A DNA stretch of 64,000 bases, from assembly GCA_010405405.1 (NCBI GenBank), contig MU004240.1, forward strand, positions 1,022,882-1,086,881. The letters are read 5' to 3'. Of this stretch, positions 21,442 through 32,455 are shown in pieces. The first letter of the stretch is position 1. The number at the start of each line of letters is the position of its first letter. This DNA comes from Microthyrium microscopicum. Its lineage: Eukaryota; Ascomycota; Dothideomycetes; Microthyriales; Microthyriaceae. Made by a program: the position numbers and the translations under genes. The notes under the pieces were generated by a model that was given only the letters and a program-made list of their open reading frames with translations, had not been told where the DNA came from and made no database searches.

Positions 21442-22819
21442 ATGGTTCGCAACATTGTTGTCCTTGGCGGCAGCTCTCATCCCGAGCTCACTGAATCCAT
21501 CTGCTCAGCTCTAGGCATTCCTCCGGCCAAAGCTCTACTAGGCAAGTTTGCTGTTGGCGAAACTCGCGTCGAGATTCGGGAATCTGTTCGCGGAAAGGAT
21601 GTATTCATTGTCCAGTCTGGCGGTGGAAAAGTCAATGATCACCTGATGGAACTTCTCATTACCATATCGGCTTGCAAGATAGCATCTGCGTCAAGAATCA
21701 CCGCTGTTCTACCTATGTTTCCATACTCGAGACAGAGCGAAGTTCCCTACAACAAACCTGGCGCACCTTTGGTTCGTGGCGGCGCATCTCAAAAAGGCGG
21801 CTTCTATACATTCGACAGCCGACCTCAAACACCGCATGTTGGTCCTCATGACGAAAAGCAACTTGGCAATGGCGACAGCCTCCCACAACAAGTGAGCAAG
21901 CTACAACTTACCAATGGAATCAACGGGACCAACGGCACAAATGGAACCAATGGCCTCACCAATGGACATGCGAAGACGGCACATTTCGCTGAGAATGAGA
22001 AATCGAGCTCTGAAATGGCAAAGAACCAACTCCCAGTCTTTGAACCACAACGTGGATATCGGCCGTGGGTAGCGCAATCTGGAAAGCTAGTATCGGATCT
22101 CTTAACCGCTGCTGGTGCTGATCACATCATTACCATGGATCTTCACGACGCCCAATATCAAGGATTCTTCGACATACCCGTGGACAATCTTTATGGACGT
22201 CAGCTTCTGCGAAAATACATTGAACACTCTGTGCCCAACTATCGACAAGCTGTCATTGTTAGCCCTGACGCTGGTGGAGCCAAACGAGCAACTGCTATTG
22301 CGGATTCGCTGGGTATGCCGTTCGCTCTCATCCACAAGGTAATTTACTGCAGCCACAAGAGGTAAATTGGACTAATTGGATCAGGAACGACGACCTACTC
22401 AATTCTCTGAGCGGCAAACTGCCAGCATGATGCTTGTGGGAGATGTCATCAACAAAACTGTCATTCTTATCGATGACATGGCCGACACATGCACTACCGT
22501 CACACGAGCAGCCAATTTGCTAAAGCGAGAGGGTGCGACAAAAGTCTATGCACTAGTTACTCACGGCATATTGTCTGGCGAGGCAATAGAGCGGATCAAG
22601 TCCAGCGGCATTGATAAGATGGTCGTCACAGATTCTATCGACCAATCAGAGCACAAAGTATTGCTCGGCGACAAATTGGATATCTTGCCAGTTGGCAACG
22701 TCTTTGCAGAGGTAAAGTCAGCAATTGGCAACTACTTTCAATCGTACTAATTTATTATACAGGCTATTCGTCGCGTTCATCATGGGGAGAGCATTTCGAC
22801 ATTGTTCCAACACAACTAG
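21442..22819 (+). CDS. ribose-phosphate pyrophosphokinase with insertion
   Basis: Exons 21442-22338, 22385-22711 and 22763-22819, 426 residues, about 100 more than the basic enzyme. It makes PRPP from ribose 5-phosphate and ATP for purine, pyrimidine, histidine, tryptophan and NAD synthesis. Seen: N-terminal NIVVLGGSSHPELTESIC, the ATP-side FPYSRQ, the TMDLHDAQYQGFFDIPVDNLY segment, SPDAGGAKRA, and the PRPP-binding loop VILIDDMADTCTTV. The last exon closes with AIRRVHHGESISTLF. The extra length is an insertion between the FPYSRQ loop and the middle of the protein, containing an Asn-Gly repeat. Yeast Prs1 and Prs5 also carry non-homologous insertions, so this one probably belongs to that regulatory type and works in a hetero-complex. 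Confidence 0.95.
21910..21966 (+). repeat. Thr-Asn-Gly coding repeat
   Basis: A short tract of nine-base units of the form ACC-AAY-GGN lies inside the PRPP synthetase insertion and encodes TNGINGTNGTNGTNGLTNG. Third-position variation between units shows it is not a fresh expansion. It is a likely site of length polymorphism. Confidence 0.8.
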
Positions 22820-23198
22820 GAACTACACTAGAACAAAATCTTAGACGACAAAAGAACCGCATTTTGATTAGAACGGAAGGCATGGGTCCGATCGACGTTT
22901 TTGAAAACCAAAGAAAAGACGGCCTACCTAATGATTTCTACAGATCTCTATTCATTCATTGAGATCATATTTGATCTACACTTGCATGGGATTGGCGTTA
23001 TACTCTAGTCGGTTAAAGACACGGCTGGGCATATCGGGCATCGGTGTTTACAATTGAAATTTTCTCTATCTTCCTCCCAACTTCTGCTCATATCTGAGTG
23101 ATTATCCACGATTCAAAGGTAAGCAAAGCTAACTTCCCACAGTCACAGTTAGTCAACAAATCCAGCTACTCTCTTGCTCTATTTATACACCTGTTTGT
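22820..23198. other. convergent 3' spacer
   Basis: Between the stops of two converging genes. No feature recognised beyond probable 3' UTRs. Confidence 0.5.
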
Positions 23199-23783
23199 TT
23201 ACATCTCCACCTTCCCCTGATACATCCCCTGATACCCATCCGTCTTCTCCGCCATCTCATGCACCACCATCTGCCCCAGCCGGGCATCGCGCCACAATCT
23301 CAGCCCGTATGGATTTATCACCTGCAAGAGCGCGCCTAACGCTCCGTGGTATCCACTGTCCATTACGCCGCCGCTTAGCAGTGCGCCGGAGCGGAATAGT
23401 GAACTGCGCACGTATAGCTCGCCCATGGCGTCGAGGGGCATGCCGAGCTTTTCGTTGAATTCGACGAGGTAGGCGCCTGCTGGGAGGTCGATGAAGCCTG
23501 GCTCCCTGGTCTCTGGGATACTTGTGTCAGTGACACTTGCATCGGACGCTGTGGCGGCGGTGGTGGTGGTGGTTGTGAGAGCAGGAGATGGCTGGAAGGG
23601 GATGATGGTGGTGTCGGCGAGTTTCCGCTGGCTGTTGTCAAAGTCGACGCTGCCGGAGGACGTAAAGGTGAGGACACGCTTAAGGGTGAGGTCGATGCCG
23701 CAGGGCTGGACTTGGGTGGCGCGGTTAACGATGCCGTGGGAGAGGATGTTTTTGGCTAGGGCGGTTTTGCCGGGGAGGATCAT
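23199..23783 (-). CDS. dCTP deaminase/dUTPase-fold protein, archaeal type
   Basis: Single exon, 194 residues from the ATG at 23783. An upstream in-frame ATG at 23837 would add 18 residues, but the family begins MILPG. Seen in order: QVQPCGIDLTL, a low-complexity Thr/Ala insertion (about residues 70-85), LPAGAYLVEFNEKLGMP, YVRSSLFRSGALLSGGVMDSG, YHGALGALLQVINPYGLRL, ARLGQMVVHEM and GYQGMYQGK. This order matches prokaryotic and archaeal DCD/dUTPase proteins (COG0717-like) better than the shorter eukaryotic dUTPase. The Asp in GGVMDSGYHG corresponds to the dUTPase-type loop, and I do not see the Glu used by dCTP deaminase. dUTP hydrolysis is therefore the more likely activity, in nucleotide-pool cleaning. 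The 3' flanking gene converges on it. Confidence 0.8.
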   Translation of the reverse strand: MILPGKTALAKNILSHGIVNRATQVQPCGIDLTLKRVLTFTSSGSVDFDNSQRKLADTTIIPFQPSPALTTTTTTAATASDASVTDTSIPETREPGFIDLPAGAYLVEFNEKLGMPLDAMGELYVRSSLFRSGALLSGGVMDSGYHGALGALLQVINPYGLRLWRDARLGQMVVHEMAEKTDGYQGMYQGKVEM

Positions 23784-24143
23784 GGTTGTGGAAAGAGGGT
23801 CGAGGGCGCTTTTACCAATTCTTGAAATGCTGAGCAAAATTGCAAGGTGAGGGTCAAAAATGTCTTTCGTTGATTTTTAAGCTGTGCTAATCAAAGGCTC
23901 TAAAATACGAACGACTGATTCTTCTGCTCTGAGTTCCTGCCAAAAGAAAATTGAAAAACGAGTTCCAAATCAAATCAGAGTCTGTTGAGAAAATAGAAGT
24001 AGAGTATCTCTCAGGCAACCAAAACCTACACGACAAGGGTGCTGTAGGATTTTGGCTTTTGCGAAGAAAATTGATCCTTTGAATAACGAGTCCAAGCCTT
24101 TCTAGTCACAATTAGGACGTTCCTTCGTTTCTGTCCCCATACT
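23784..24143. other. spacer, no gene seen
   Basis: Between two minus-strand genes; AT-leaning. Presumably promoter of the DCD-like gene and 3' UTR of the upstream gene. Confidence 0.45.
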
Positions 24144-25681
24144 CTATCGTGGAAGCAGTACCTGCCATCTAGAAATGACCCGGAATGTGGACAGATCATC
24201 ATAGTCTCTCCCATCCTCATTGCCAATTAAGCCCACCGCTGGACACGTTGTCAACGCGATTCTTCTGCCTGTATACAGCGGCAACTTGAGGTGCTGAGAG
24301 TGATGAATATCATGAAAGTTCCAATCAAAGTGGACACTCGATTTAACGTCCTCCTCTGGAAGAGCCACAAGTAAGTGAGCTCCCCTGCTGTGTATTCGAA
24401 GGGCGAGACGAACGGCACGCAGGTAGATACGAGAAAGTACCACCGCGTCTGCCCACTCCATCGGCCTTTGAAGGAGTAGCTTGAGTGGTCCACGGACCAT
24501 TATGCCAACGGACTCTTCACATTTCTTGTTAAGAGAGTGTTTCATTTTATCCCTCACTAATGGGTTAGCTCCTGGGGAATTGCAGCCATGGAGAAAGTTC
24601 GCAAAGTCCTGTATTGTGTTTGCGCGCCAAAGCTGACTGGCTGGAAAGTCGCCTGGTAAAGTTAGCAAGTGGACATGGGATAGAGCGGGTGTGGAAACTT
24701 ACCTTTCATACGATGTTCGTACGAATCTGCGAAAGATAAGCCTGGGGGACGGTTTTGAGCATGGTCAAGTATCGACAAAGGTTTGCTGATGATCTCGAAG
24801 ACGAGGTTATACATGATCATGGCACTTGCTAAGTAGATCGGTGCTTCTTCCTGTTTGCTCAGGTCTCTCAGTGCGTAGTCCAGAGTATGTAGTTGAATGT
24901 TCTGGACAGCAATCGGGCTCCAGGCATTGCACAATATCTGAAAGTCGTCTAGGGTGTCTGCTCTGCTTTTAAGTTCATCAAATGTCGTGGAGCAGGTTTG
25001 GCGAGCCCATTTCTCAACATCATCTCGCATTTTACCCAAGAGGTACCCAATCTCTTTCTCTGTTATGGGGGGCTGAGGGTGAACGACCGAGTGGTGAGCT
25101 GGTATGACTCGGACAGGCGGCCAAACTTCTCGTTGTGGCTCTTGACGTAATGGTCTTTGACTGGCTTTTGCTGCCCGTGAAACATGCTGCCCAGAGTCTG
25201 TTTCTATATAATATCCGACGTATTCATTTTGATTTTTGTCGTTGTCCTGCTGAGTAGACCGGTTATCATTTACTGTCTGACTGGCTTTTGCTTCTCTTTG
25301 CTGCCTAGGGTCTGATTCGAAATGCCATCCGATTATTTCTTTTGGCATTTCACGGTTGTTCCCCTGGGTGGAATGGATATCCGTTACTGTCGTAGTATTC
25401 AGGAGCTTCGACCCTCTCTCATCGCCTTGGCCTAGTGGTGGGTTTCGACTCTGTGAACGAGCAAGAGATTTACTCCTTCTTCTTGCTTCTGGGCCAGGAC
25501 TTCGAGAATAGCTTCTTCTTCGATAATTCGATACTTGACATTGGCCCAAAAAATTCTGATCTGGCCGGTTTGACTGGACGTATCGATGATGTTGAGTTAC
25601 GTTTGGGGGATTGCACGCCGGGTTGAACCTCAGTTCGAATCTATATTCTGGGTAATCGTTGAAATCGTGATTATTTGACAT
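24144..25681 (-). CDS. unrecognised protein, disordered N-terminus and helical C-terminus
   Basis: Minus-strand exons 25681-24703 and 24652-24144 with a clean 50-nt intron (GTAAGT donor, TTGCTAACT branch, CCAG acceptor), 495 residues. The first 200 residues are low in hydrophobics, with an Arg/Ser-rich stretch (RRRSYSRSPGPEARRRSKS) and two imperfect copies of a segment: EIIGWHFESDPRQQREAKAS and, about 40 residues later, YVGYYIETDSGQH followed by RAAKASQ. From about residue 210 it is helical (EIGYLLGKMRDDVEKWARQT, then a Leu-rich region). The C-terminal third includes a hydrophobic helix-rich part (AVVLSRIYLRAVRLALRIHS). I recall fungal families of this build without known function, but I cannot name one. 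It adjoins an AT-rich tract and looks accessory. Confidence 0.7.
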
Positions 25682-27080
25682 CTTGCAAGAGGCTGATAAT
25701 CGTAGCAGAAAATCGAAGATAGAGAGTTCTTCGTCTGTTGTAAATTTTATTTGTTCAGCACGGAAGATTTATTATGTGACAGGAACTAGTCAAGAACACA
25801 ACATTGCTAGGCATGGTAAGGCTTATATAGCCTCCAGATGGAAGAAAAGTAGTCAACTACGGATGAGCAAAGAACTAGCGTAGGCCCGGCGAGTACTTTC
25901 TCAGAGACTTTGCGATGTTTAGCCTTGGTACGATAAGCGTGTTCTCAATATGAAAAATGATGTTGGCTCTCGCCTAGCAGGCAAAGCTTTCATTTTTTCT
26001 TTGGTTGAAAAATATACGATGGTTCTGACCATAACTGTTAGTGAACCTAGACTCTTTAATCCGACCCAAAATCATCATCCAAATGTGAGATTATTGAAGT
26101 GGTACTCGGTAGGTAGCGATATGAAATTTAGCAACCGATGGGTCAAGTACCTTGAGTATCTGATGGAATAGATGTAGAAACCCAAAACACAACGTCTACG
26201 AAGAAGTTCTGTCATCTCAAGTTCTCAACTTAGCACAAGCCACAAGTTTACCCCATAGGTTCAACTTGGTTACGATAACATAGTAGAACTAACCGTAGGT
26301 ACCTTCGGCGATACCGCCAGGACAGGTGTTCATGAGAACTGAGAAATATCGGTACACTAACTCTTATCAGGACAAAAATTCTCTAGACTAGAACAGATAG
26401 CCAAACGGCGACCAAGGTTTCACTGAATATAAGTCCTTCGTATGACTAACTCACCTGCAGCAACATATGACTGGTGGCATTTTGGAACTGCAACGAGAGC
26501 AATCCTGCACCTTTATGAGTTTCTATGGCATGTTATGTAAGCCTTCTCTTCCGATCTGAGGATAAGTGAGGCACAATGATGTCTCCCACTTATCGAGGTC
26601 ACAGCCAGAAGACCTTCATTGTTGATGCAAATGTCTTTCAAGATTCACATTGATGTCAAATCTTGTCCTTATAACAGCACTACGTATGTGTTTGTGGCTT
26701 TGGGGCAATTTGATTGACTGCATTCGTGTTTTCTAAATGTATTGTTCAGTAGCAAGTTGGAAGATTAATAGGCCAAAGCAGGACGAAATGGCAACTTTGT
26801 AAAGTAAGAGAGGCTGATGCAATCACTCTGATCATATGTAGTATGACTTCTAGCGTCTTAACATCATTTATATTTCACAATTTAGCCAATATCACACCAA
26901 TCACGTTCTTGCGTTATATCATGGGATACGTTATTGTAATACGATCCATTCATTAGGCAGTCACTGTAGTCATGCTCTTGTGAGGAGGTATATAAAGGAG
27001 TCAGCTCTACTCATCGTGGGTTGTTTCGATCGGGCTTCTTGAACAAAAATTGAAACGAATTGCGATATTGAAGAACTACA
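25682..27080. other. AT-rich gene-poor tract
   Basis: 1.4 kb with no coding frame longer than about 70 codons that looks like protein. Composition is visibly more AT-rich than in the flanking genes. I recognise no transposon protein, terminal repeat or tRNA in it. It could be an eroded element or plain spacer. Confidence 0.45.
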
Positions 27081-28690
27081 ATGCAGGAAAACGCTTCAGC
27101 TGCCATCTGGCGCACAGTATTAGAGCCTCAATTGCGCATTCTATTGGAAGAGGTAAGATCACATAAATTGGTATGCTTAGCTCGATGTAGCATGGTACAG
27201 TAGCGATCGAATAGTTGCTGTTCTGAGAAGTGCTGATCTCCAACAATGTCCCAAATAAGTTGCCGATTTTTGTAGCACTTGATGGCAGATATAATGCGAA
27301 ATAGCATCCATGATACAATATGGGAGACTCAGGCTCATGGCTTAATCTAGGCAGGCAGCCAAGGCAGCGTATCGATTGAACCCACCATCGCGCGAGTTGG
27401 AGATCAGCTAGAGAACTATAAGATTCTTGGCCCTGCACCCAAGATTTCAGAAAATAAGCCCTGGTACATTTCCCCATTTAGTAGTTGCCGAGAGTCTATC
27501 ATCGGCTTCTGTGGCTCCCAGAACATACGGCGGTAGCCTTCGCGTGTCATGTATCACTGACATGCAACCGCGCCATGAGACTCCGAGGGCGCTATCTGAT
27601 ATCGAACTGTGAGCTGATAATAAACAGGCCGACAATCTTGGGAGAGGATCATACGCCTTTGCAATTGGAACTGAGCATCTCAAAATCGAAGATGGCGGTT
27701 CGCGTCATATTCGAGCCTATTTCTGCCACAACTGGCTCAAGTCACGACCCGATCAATTGGATCGCACCTTCAAAATACATCGTGCGCCTGGTAAACAAGA
27801 CCTATCCAGTGGAAATGCACTGGTATGATAGCCTGTGCTCCTACATGCTGCTTTGCTATCCCAATGATGCCCGGAAGAGCAGCCATGGGCTCTCGCAGCA
27901 AGTATTTGCTTTCGACGTAGATCGCCTTGGCCGCACTCGACCGAAGATGAAGGTCTACTTCAACCCGAACGCAAAGATAATGGCTGAGCTACATGTAGAC
28001 GAGGAACATAGACCCAGTTACCGTCAAACTCTGTTTAGGGATGCTTTGAGCTCCATTGGATTTGCTGAACCGTGGAGTCGTATTGAGGAATACCTGGTTC
28101 AAAGGGCTGAAAATGGTAAGCAAGTCTTCTTGGATGCTCTAAGCTGGGATACTTGCGAGCCCAGGAAGGCTCGGATGAAGATTTTCATACGATCCGATTG
28201 CACATCGCTCGAAGACTTGCTCTCGCACATCACTCTCGGTGGGACGCTGGCAAATGATAAGATCCACGAGACTGAACTTGCGGCGAAAGAAATGTGGAAT
28301 GCTTTCAAGAGTCATGAACAGGCCGTTACGGTAGCTTGCGGATACGAGTTGCGCCGTGGTCAGAACGAGCCAGTTGGTGTTGAGTGTAAGTGAAGATCTG
28401 ATGCTCGGTTGTCAGAAGTTTATTTAATTCTTCATGCAGTCCATTTCTATCTGAATGACTTCGGATCAAGCGATGAAGAAATCGCCCAGAAGCTTGATAG
28501 CTTTCTTGTTGGTAAGATGGGAAAATCGCCAGGATGGTACAAGGAGATGATTGAAAAGTTCTGCTCCTATCGACCATTGAGTTCTCGAACTGGGGTCCAG
28601 CTAAGTGTGGGAAGCACCGTCCGACATGGAAATTGGGATGTGACTGTTCATCTGTCACCCGAGGCGTACGCACCAGAGAGACGGATTTGA
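27081..28690 (+). CDS. DMATS-type aromatic prenyltransferase, 5' structure unresolved
   Basis: The C-terminal two thirds are clear: an exon ending at 28385 and a last exon 28440-28690 (GTAAGT donor, CAG acceptor). They carry family features: DHTPLQLELSISKS, VRVIFEPISATTGSSHDP, KMKVYFNPNAKIMAE, RMKIFIRS with the TLGGTLANDK region, FHFYLNDFGSSDEE, and the end GVQLSVGSTVRHGNW, VTVHLSPEAY. DMATS enzymes transfer dimethylallyl groups to tryptophan-derived or other aromatic compounds. A likely first exon is 27081-27152 (WRTVLEPQLRILLEE, then GTAAGA). The middle N-terminal part (about 40 residues) cannot be threaded: a stretch reading LGPAPKISENKPWY near 27415-27460 fits the family but is in another frame, with stops between. 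The gene may be decayed at its 5' end or use exons I cannot resolve. Firmly coding from about 27628. Confidence 0.65.
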
Positions 28691-28926
28691 GTGGGCGTTA
28701 AGTGCTAGATTATCAGCACATTACCAGAGGGTTCTGTCATAATCAGTTTACTGAAAGCTTATTTATTTATCTATCAAAGCCCCAAGGCCAGTCGGATGGG
28801 TTTGGTTACAGCGTGAGTCTGACATGCTAATTGATCAATAATACTCATTGTATGATACTTGGCACTTCAAGAATGCAGCAGCAAGGCACTGCATTCAAGT
28901 CAGCCAAGTCATGGGTTTCAGCACCA

Positions 28927-30251
28927 TCAATGTGATAAGTGAGCCGGAAACCACCCATACCAATCCGATCCAGGAACTGGGAGCTGTTGCTTTGCTTTGC
29001 GACGATACCGTACAAGTTCGTAGCTTTCACTGAGCCTTCTTAGATTCTCTTGCAACTTCTCTGGAGACTGTTGTAAAATGAACGTGTCATGGAGACAGTG
29101 AATATTAAGATTCCCATCTGGAAATTTCACTAAGTACGCCCCATCATGGTTTCGCGATGGACCTTCCATGAAATAGCGTAGAGAGATATTCTCGAGTTTC
29201 TCAAGCTTTGCCAGCGTACTAATGATGTATTCTGTTGGAGGGCCCGCTGGTGTCCAATACGATTGGAAATGGCTCCTCTCGACCACTTTCAGCGACGGGC
29301 TATGCCTGACCAGGAACTCTTGAAGATGATCCTGGGTCCAGTGAGGATCGGGGTTGACTCCGCAAAGGCTGAATCGAGGCTCATTAGGTGTGATCTCAGT
29401 GTCAAGAGGAAAATATATGTTTGGATGCCCGCTTGTCCCGGGAAATGTCTGCGGAAACACAAACGCCAATCGTTTCAGCTTGGGAAATGGAAGGCTAAGA
29501 AGCCAGCCCGGACTTGTCCTCTGCGCTAGATCTGCCAGATGAACACTGTCAGGCAATCGCTCCGGTCGGATAAGTGGGCTCGCTGAGTTGACAGACGACT
29601 AAAGCGTCCAGTAACATGCGTAGAAGGTAATGCCTTTCTAAAAGCCGCATGCGGTGCAATCCTATTTACAGTGGTGCCTATGTGAAGCCAGTGTGTATTT
29701 GAATTGGCAGTATAAAAGCCATCAAAGCAGCGAGACTGGCCAGAGAAGAACCATGAGTTCCTGTCTCAGTCAATGTGATTTTCCGAAGATTTGAAAGTCC
29801 TGAAAGAGCTTTGGCTAGTAGTACGACGTCTTGACGCCGTTCAGTTACATCGAGGCGATCCTCAAGCTCTCTATATAGAGGCTCGAGCAGACCAGATGAT
29901 AGGTATTTTTGAGGTAGTGGTAGATCAGCCCATGCAGTATTGGGATGAAGGGTCTCGCTGAGAATCAAATTTTGAGTCCAGCTGCCATCGCGGAAAATTG
30001 TGATTTGGTGACTTCAGCCAAGTTTTAAGCCCGTCACCAGTAAACTGAAAGCACTGTAAGACGAAGCATCGCTGGAAGATATGAAAAGTGATAAGCTGCA
30101 GTTCTCTGGATGTGAGCCTGAGTTGTTTGATGTCGTTCAAGTCAAGAAAGGAGAGGATCATGTAAAAAGTTTTGCCGGCAACGCGACAAGGGTGGGTTCC
30201 ATGATGCGTATGATGCGAAAGATGAAGAGAAGGCCTACATCTCGCTAACAT
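28927..30251 (-). pseudogene. decayed F-box-type gene
   Basis: Three minus-strand segments in different frames look like parts of one protein. Roughly 30251-29945 encodes an F-box-like helix pair (YMILSFLDLNDIKQLRLTSR), then a segment to about 29685 (LLEPLYRELEDRLDVTERRQ, LAKALSGLSNLRKITLTETG), then 29556-28927 (FPKLKRLAFVFPQ, DPHWTQDHLQEFLVRHSPSL, LEKLENISLRYFMEG, ending GSDWYGWFPAHLSH). No intron with sensible splice sites joins the first two frames, which overlap at about 29945-29968, and the second and third are separated by frame breaks. Length and order match the large fungal family of F-box proteins with a degenerate leucine-rich tail, whose members bind Skp1. At least two frame breaks make a pseudogene likely. 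A real gene with unusual introns is the alternative. Confidence 0.6.
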
Positions 30252-30532
30252 TCGTATCCTTCTTATGTCGTGGTAAATCGATGGAAGTTGAGGGACCGAA
30301 AGCGATATTTAGAGCCTGATGAACTGGAGTTGGAGAACCATCTTATCTTATCCAATCTGTGGCCGGACTGTCTGTGCGCATTGTTTACATCCCCAAGTCC
30401 CACCTGCAACTCCCTGATCCTTTCAATTACACACCTTGCAATCGCAACCTCAAAGCAATCGCGACAATTCACCTTCCACAAACCAGTGAAGGAAGAACCT
30501 CCCCGCAGAGCACCTCGAACCAAGCAAGAGCC

Positions 30533-32055
30533 ATGCCTCCCCGCAAACCCAAAGCCCACATCTCCGCCCTCGTGGACCTCTCCGACGACGAACTCGGCTA
30601 CACCCAAACAGTCATGGCCGCCGACCCCGTCAAGCCAACTGGCACGCGCCGTCGTAGTCCGGCACGCGCGGTCAAGGCCGAAATACTCGAAAAATCCACA
30701 ACCGCGACTAAATCAAAAGCCAAAGCTGCCGCAGAACCAAAAGCGCGTCGCAATAACAAGCGCGCCGCACTGGACGATGTCACCAATACCGCGAATACAG
30801 AGGACACTGCAGATGATGTTGCTGCGCCACCAAAGAAGCGTGCTAAGAACGCGCCGAAAGCTGCTGCAAAAGGCCGCAAAAAGGCTGTTCCAGAGCCCGA
30901 GCCTGTGGAAGTGGAGGACAGCGAGCAGATGGACCTGACAGCTGCGGAAAGTACGGAGGTCGCTGTGTCGGTGGAAGAAGTTGTTGCACCGCTACCACAG
31001 ATTTCGTCTTCGCGGCCGGTGCCAGTAGCGCGAGCGCGATCGAGAAGCGCAAGTGTGGTACGAGAGCACATTCCCTCGTCAGCGCGGCGTAATGGAGGCG
31101 CGGCGGGCGATGCTGCTGTGCGGCGTAAATTGGGTGATCTGAGCAGCAAGTATGACGGGCTAGAGCTGCGATATAACAGTCTCCGGGATATCGCGACCGT
31201 TGAGGCGCAGACAAATTTCGAGAAGCTCAAGACCGCTACGGAAAAACAAACAAAAGGTGAGCCAACATTGCCAGATGCCTCTTTTCATGGAGCTAATAGA
31301 AACCAGCTCAAAATGAACTTATCGCGTCATTGCGCAAGCAAATTGCCTCGCAAAAAGACTTTATCACAGAAGCTAGTAATCTGCGCAAACAGCTCTCTAC
31401 GTCACAGTCGCAATATGAGAAGCTTTCGAACGAGACCAAGGTTCTTGCAGAACAGAATGACAGCTTGAAGCAGTCAAATACCAAGTCCCAGAACGATATC
31501 AAGGCCCTGCAGGCCAAGCTCGCCAGTGCAAGAGCTCAAGCAGAAAGTGCACAAAACGCAAAAGGCCCAGCAAACAAAACGACAGCCACGCCGAACGCGC
31601 TATCTGGAAAACTGAATGGCAATGAAATGTTGGCATTGAAAGAAGATCTTTACTGCGACGTTACGGGCTTGATAATTCACAGTGTGAAGCGCACAGATGA
31701 AGGCACGATTTATGACTGTTCACAGACTGGTCGGAACGGAAGTAAGTCTATCTTTCATCGCATATATTTGGAAGTTTACTAATGGCTTTTAGCACTTCGT
31801 TTCACACTCAACTTTAGGGAGAAGCCAGCCACTACGCCAGGAACATCAGTGTATGATGAGCCAGAGATTACTTACACGCCTATTCTGGATGAGAAGAATG
31901 ATAAACACCTGCTAGATATCCTGGAGGATTACCTGCTGGAGGAGATTGAGTTTCCACAGAACAATCTTCAACGACTATACACCACAATACGGGACGGTAT
32001 GACGAAGAAAGTTGTAATGGTAGATGAGGAGGACGATGATGACGATGACGAGTGA
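30533..32055 (+). CDS. Pcs1/Csm1-type chromosome segregation protein
   Basis: Exons 30533-31256, 31307-31741 and 31793-32055, 473 residues. The ATG at 30533 is preferred over upstream in-frame codons because the N-terminus then reads MPPRKPKAHISALVDLSDDE. The first 200 residues are basic, Ala/Lys-rich and disordered, probably nuclear. Residues about 215-320 form a long coiled coil (VRRKLGDLSSKYDGLELRYN to LKQSNTKSQNDIKALQAKLA). A globular C-terminal domain follows (KEDLYCDVTGLIIHSVKR, TIYDCSQTGRNG, LRFTLNF), then an acidic Asp/Glu tail. This coiled coil plus C-terminal fold is the Csm1/Pcs1 monopolin pattern, which clamps microtubule-binding sites at kinetochores. Both introns are short and canonical. 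Confidence 0.88.
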
Positions 32056-32455
32056 AACAAGCTGTTGATACTGGCTTGCAATGATTGACGGCTGGTGTAA
32101 TGGAGACTGGCAGCTGTCATCCATGATATATCTGCGGTTGAAAGAGGATTTTTGTCTTTAGCGTTGGTGCTTGGGTGATACCATTTGGGTTATCATAGGT
32201 CAATGGATTTCTGTTCGTTATTCGATCTCAGACTCTACACGTGAATTGTGCATGCTGAACTTCACGACATGTATATCACGCACAAAGAGGGGGACGAATA
32301 ATTGGCAATCAAGCCGCAACGAGATTTGACTCTCGAAGGGCGACACCTGGTTTGTGCAAATCGCTTGTAATTTTTGAGTTTTACCTGAACCACCTGTTTG
32401 GCAGTAATAACCCGGTCATGAAAAAGCCATTCACGCCATGCCCCAGTGATGCAAT
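32056..32455. other. convergent 3' spacer
   Basis: Between the stop codons of the Pcs1-like gene and the eS17 gene. No feature recognised beyond probable 3' UTRs. Confidence 0.5.

Noticed and set aside
25682-27080. Possible transposon remnant in the AT-rich tract
   Set aside because: I could find no transposase or polymerase-like frame, no terminal repeats and no target-site duplication by eye.
27076-27477. Minus-strand frame of 133 codons opposite the prenyltransferase 5' region
   Set aside because: No domain, and the plus strand offers a plausible prenyltransferase first exon in the same place.
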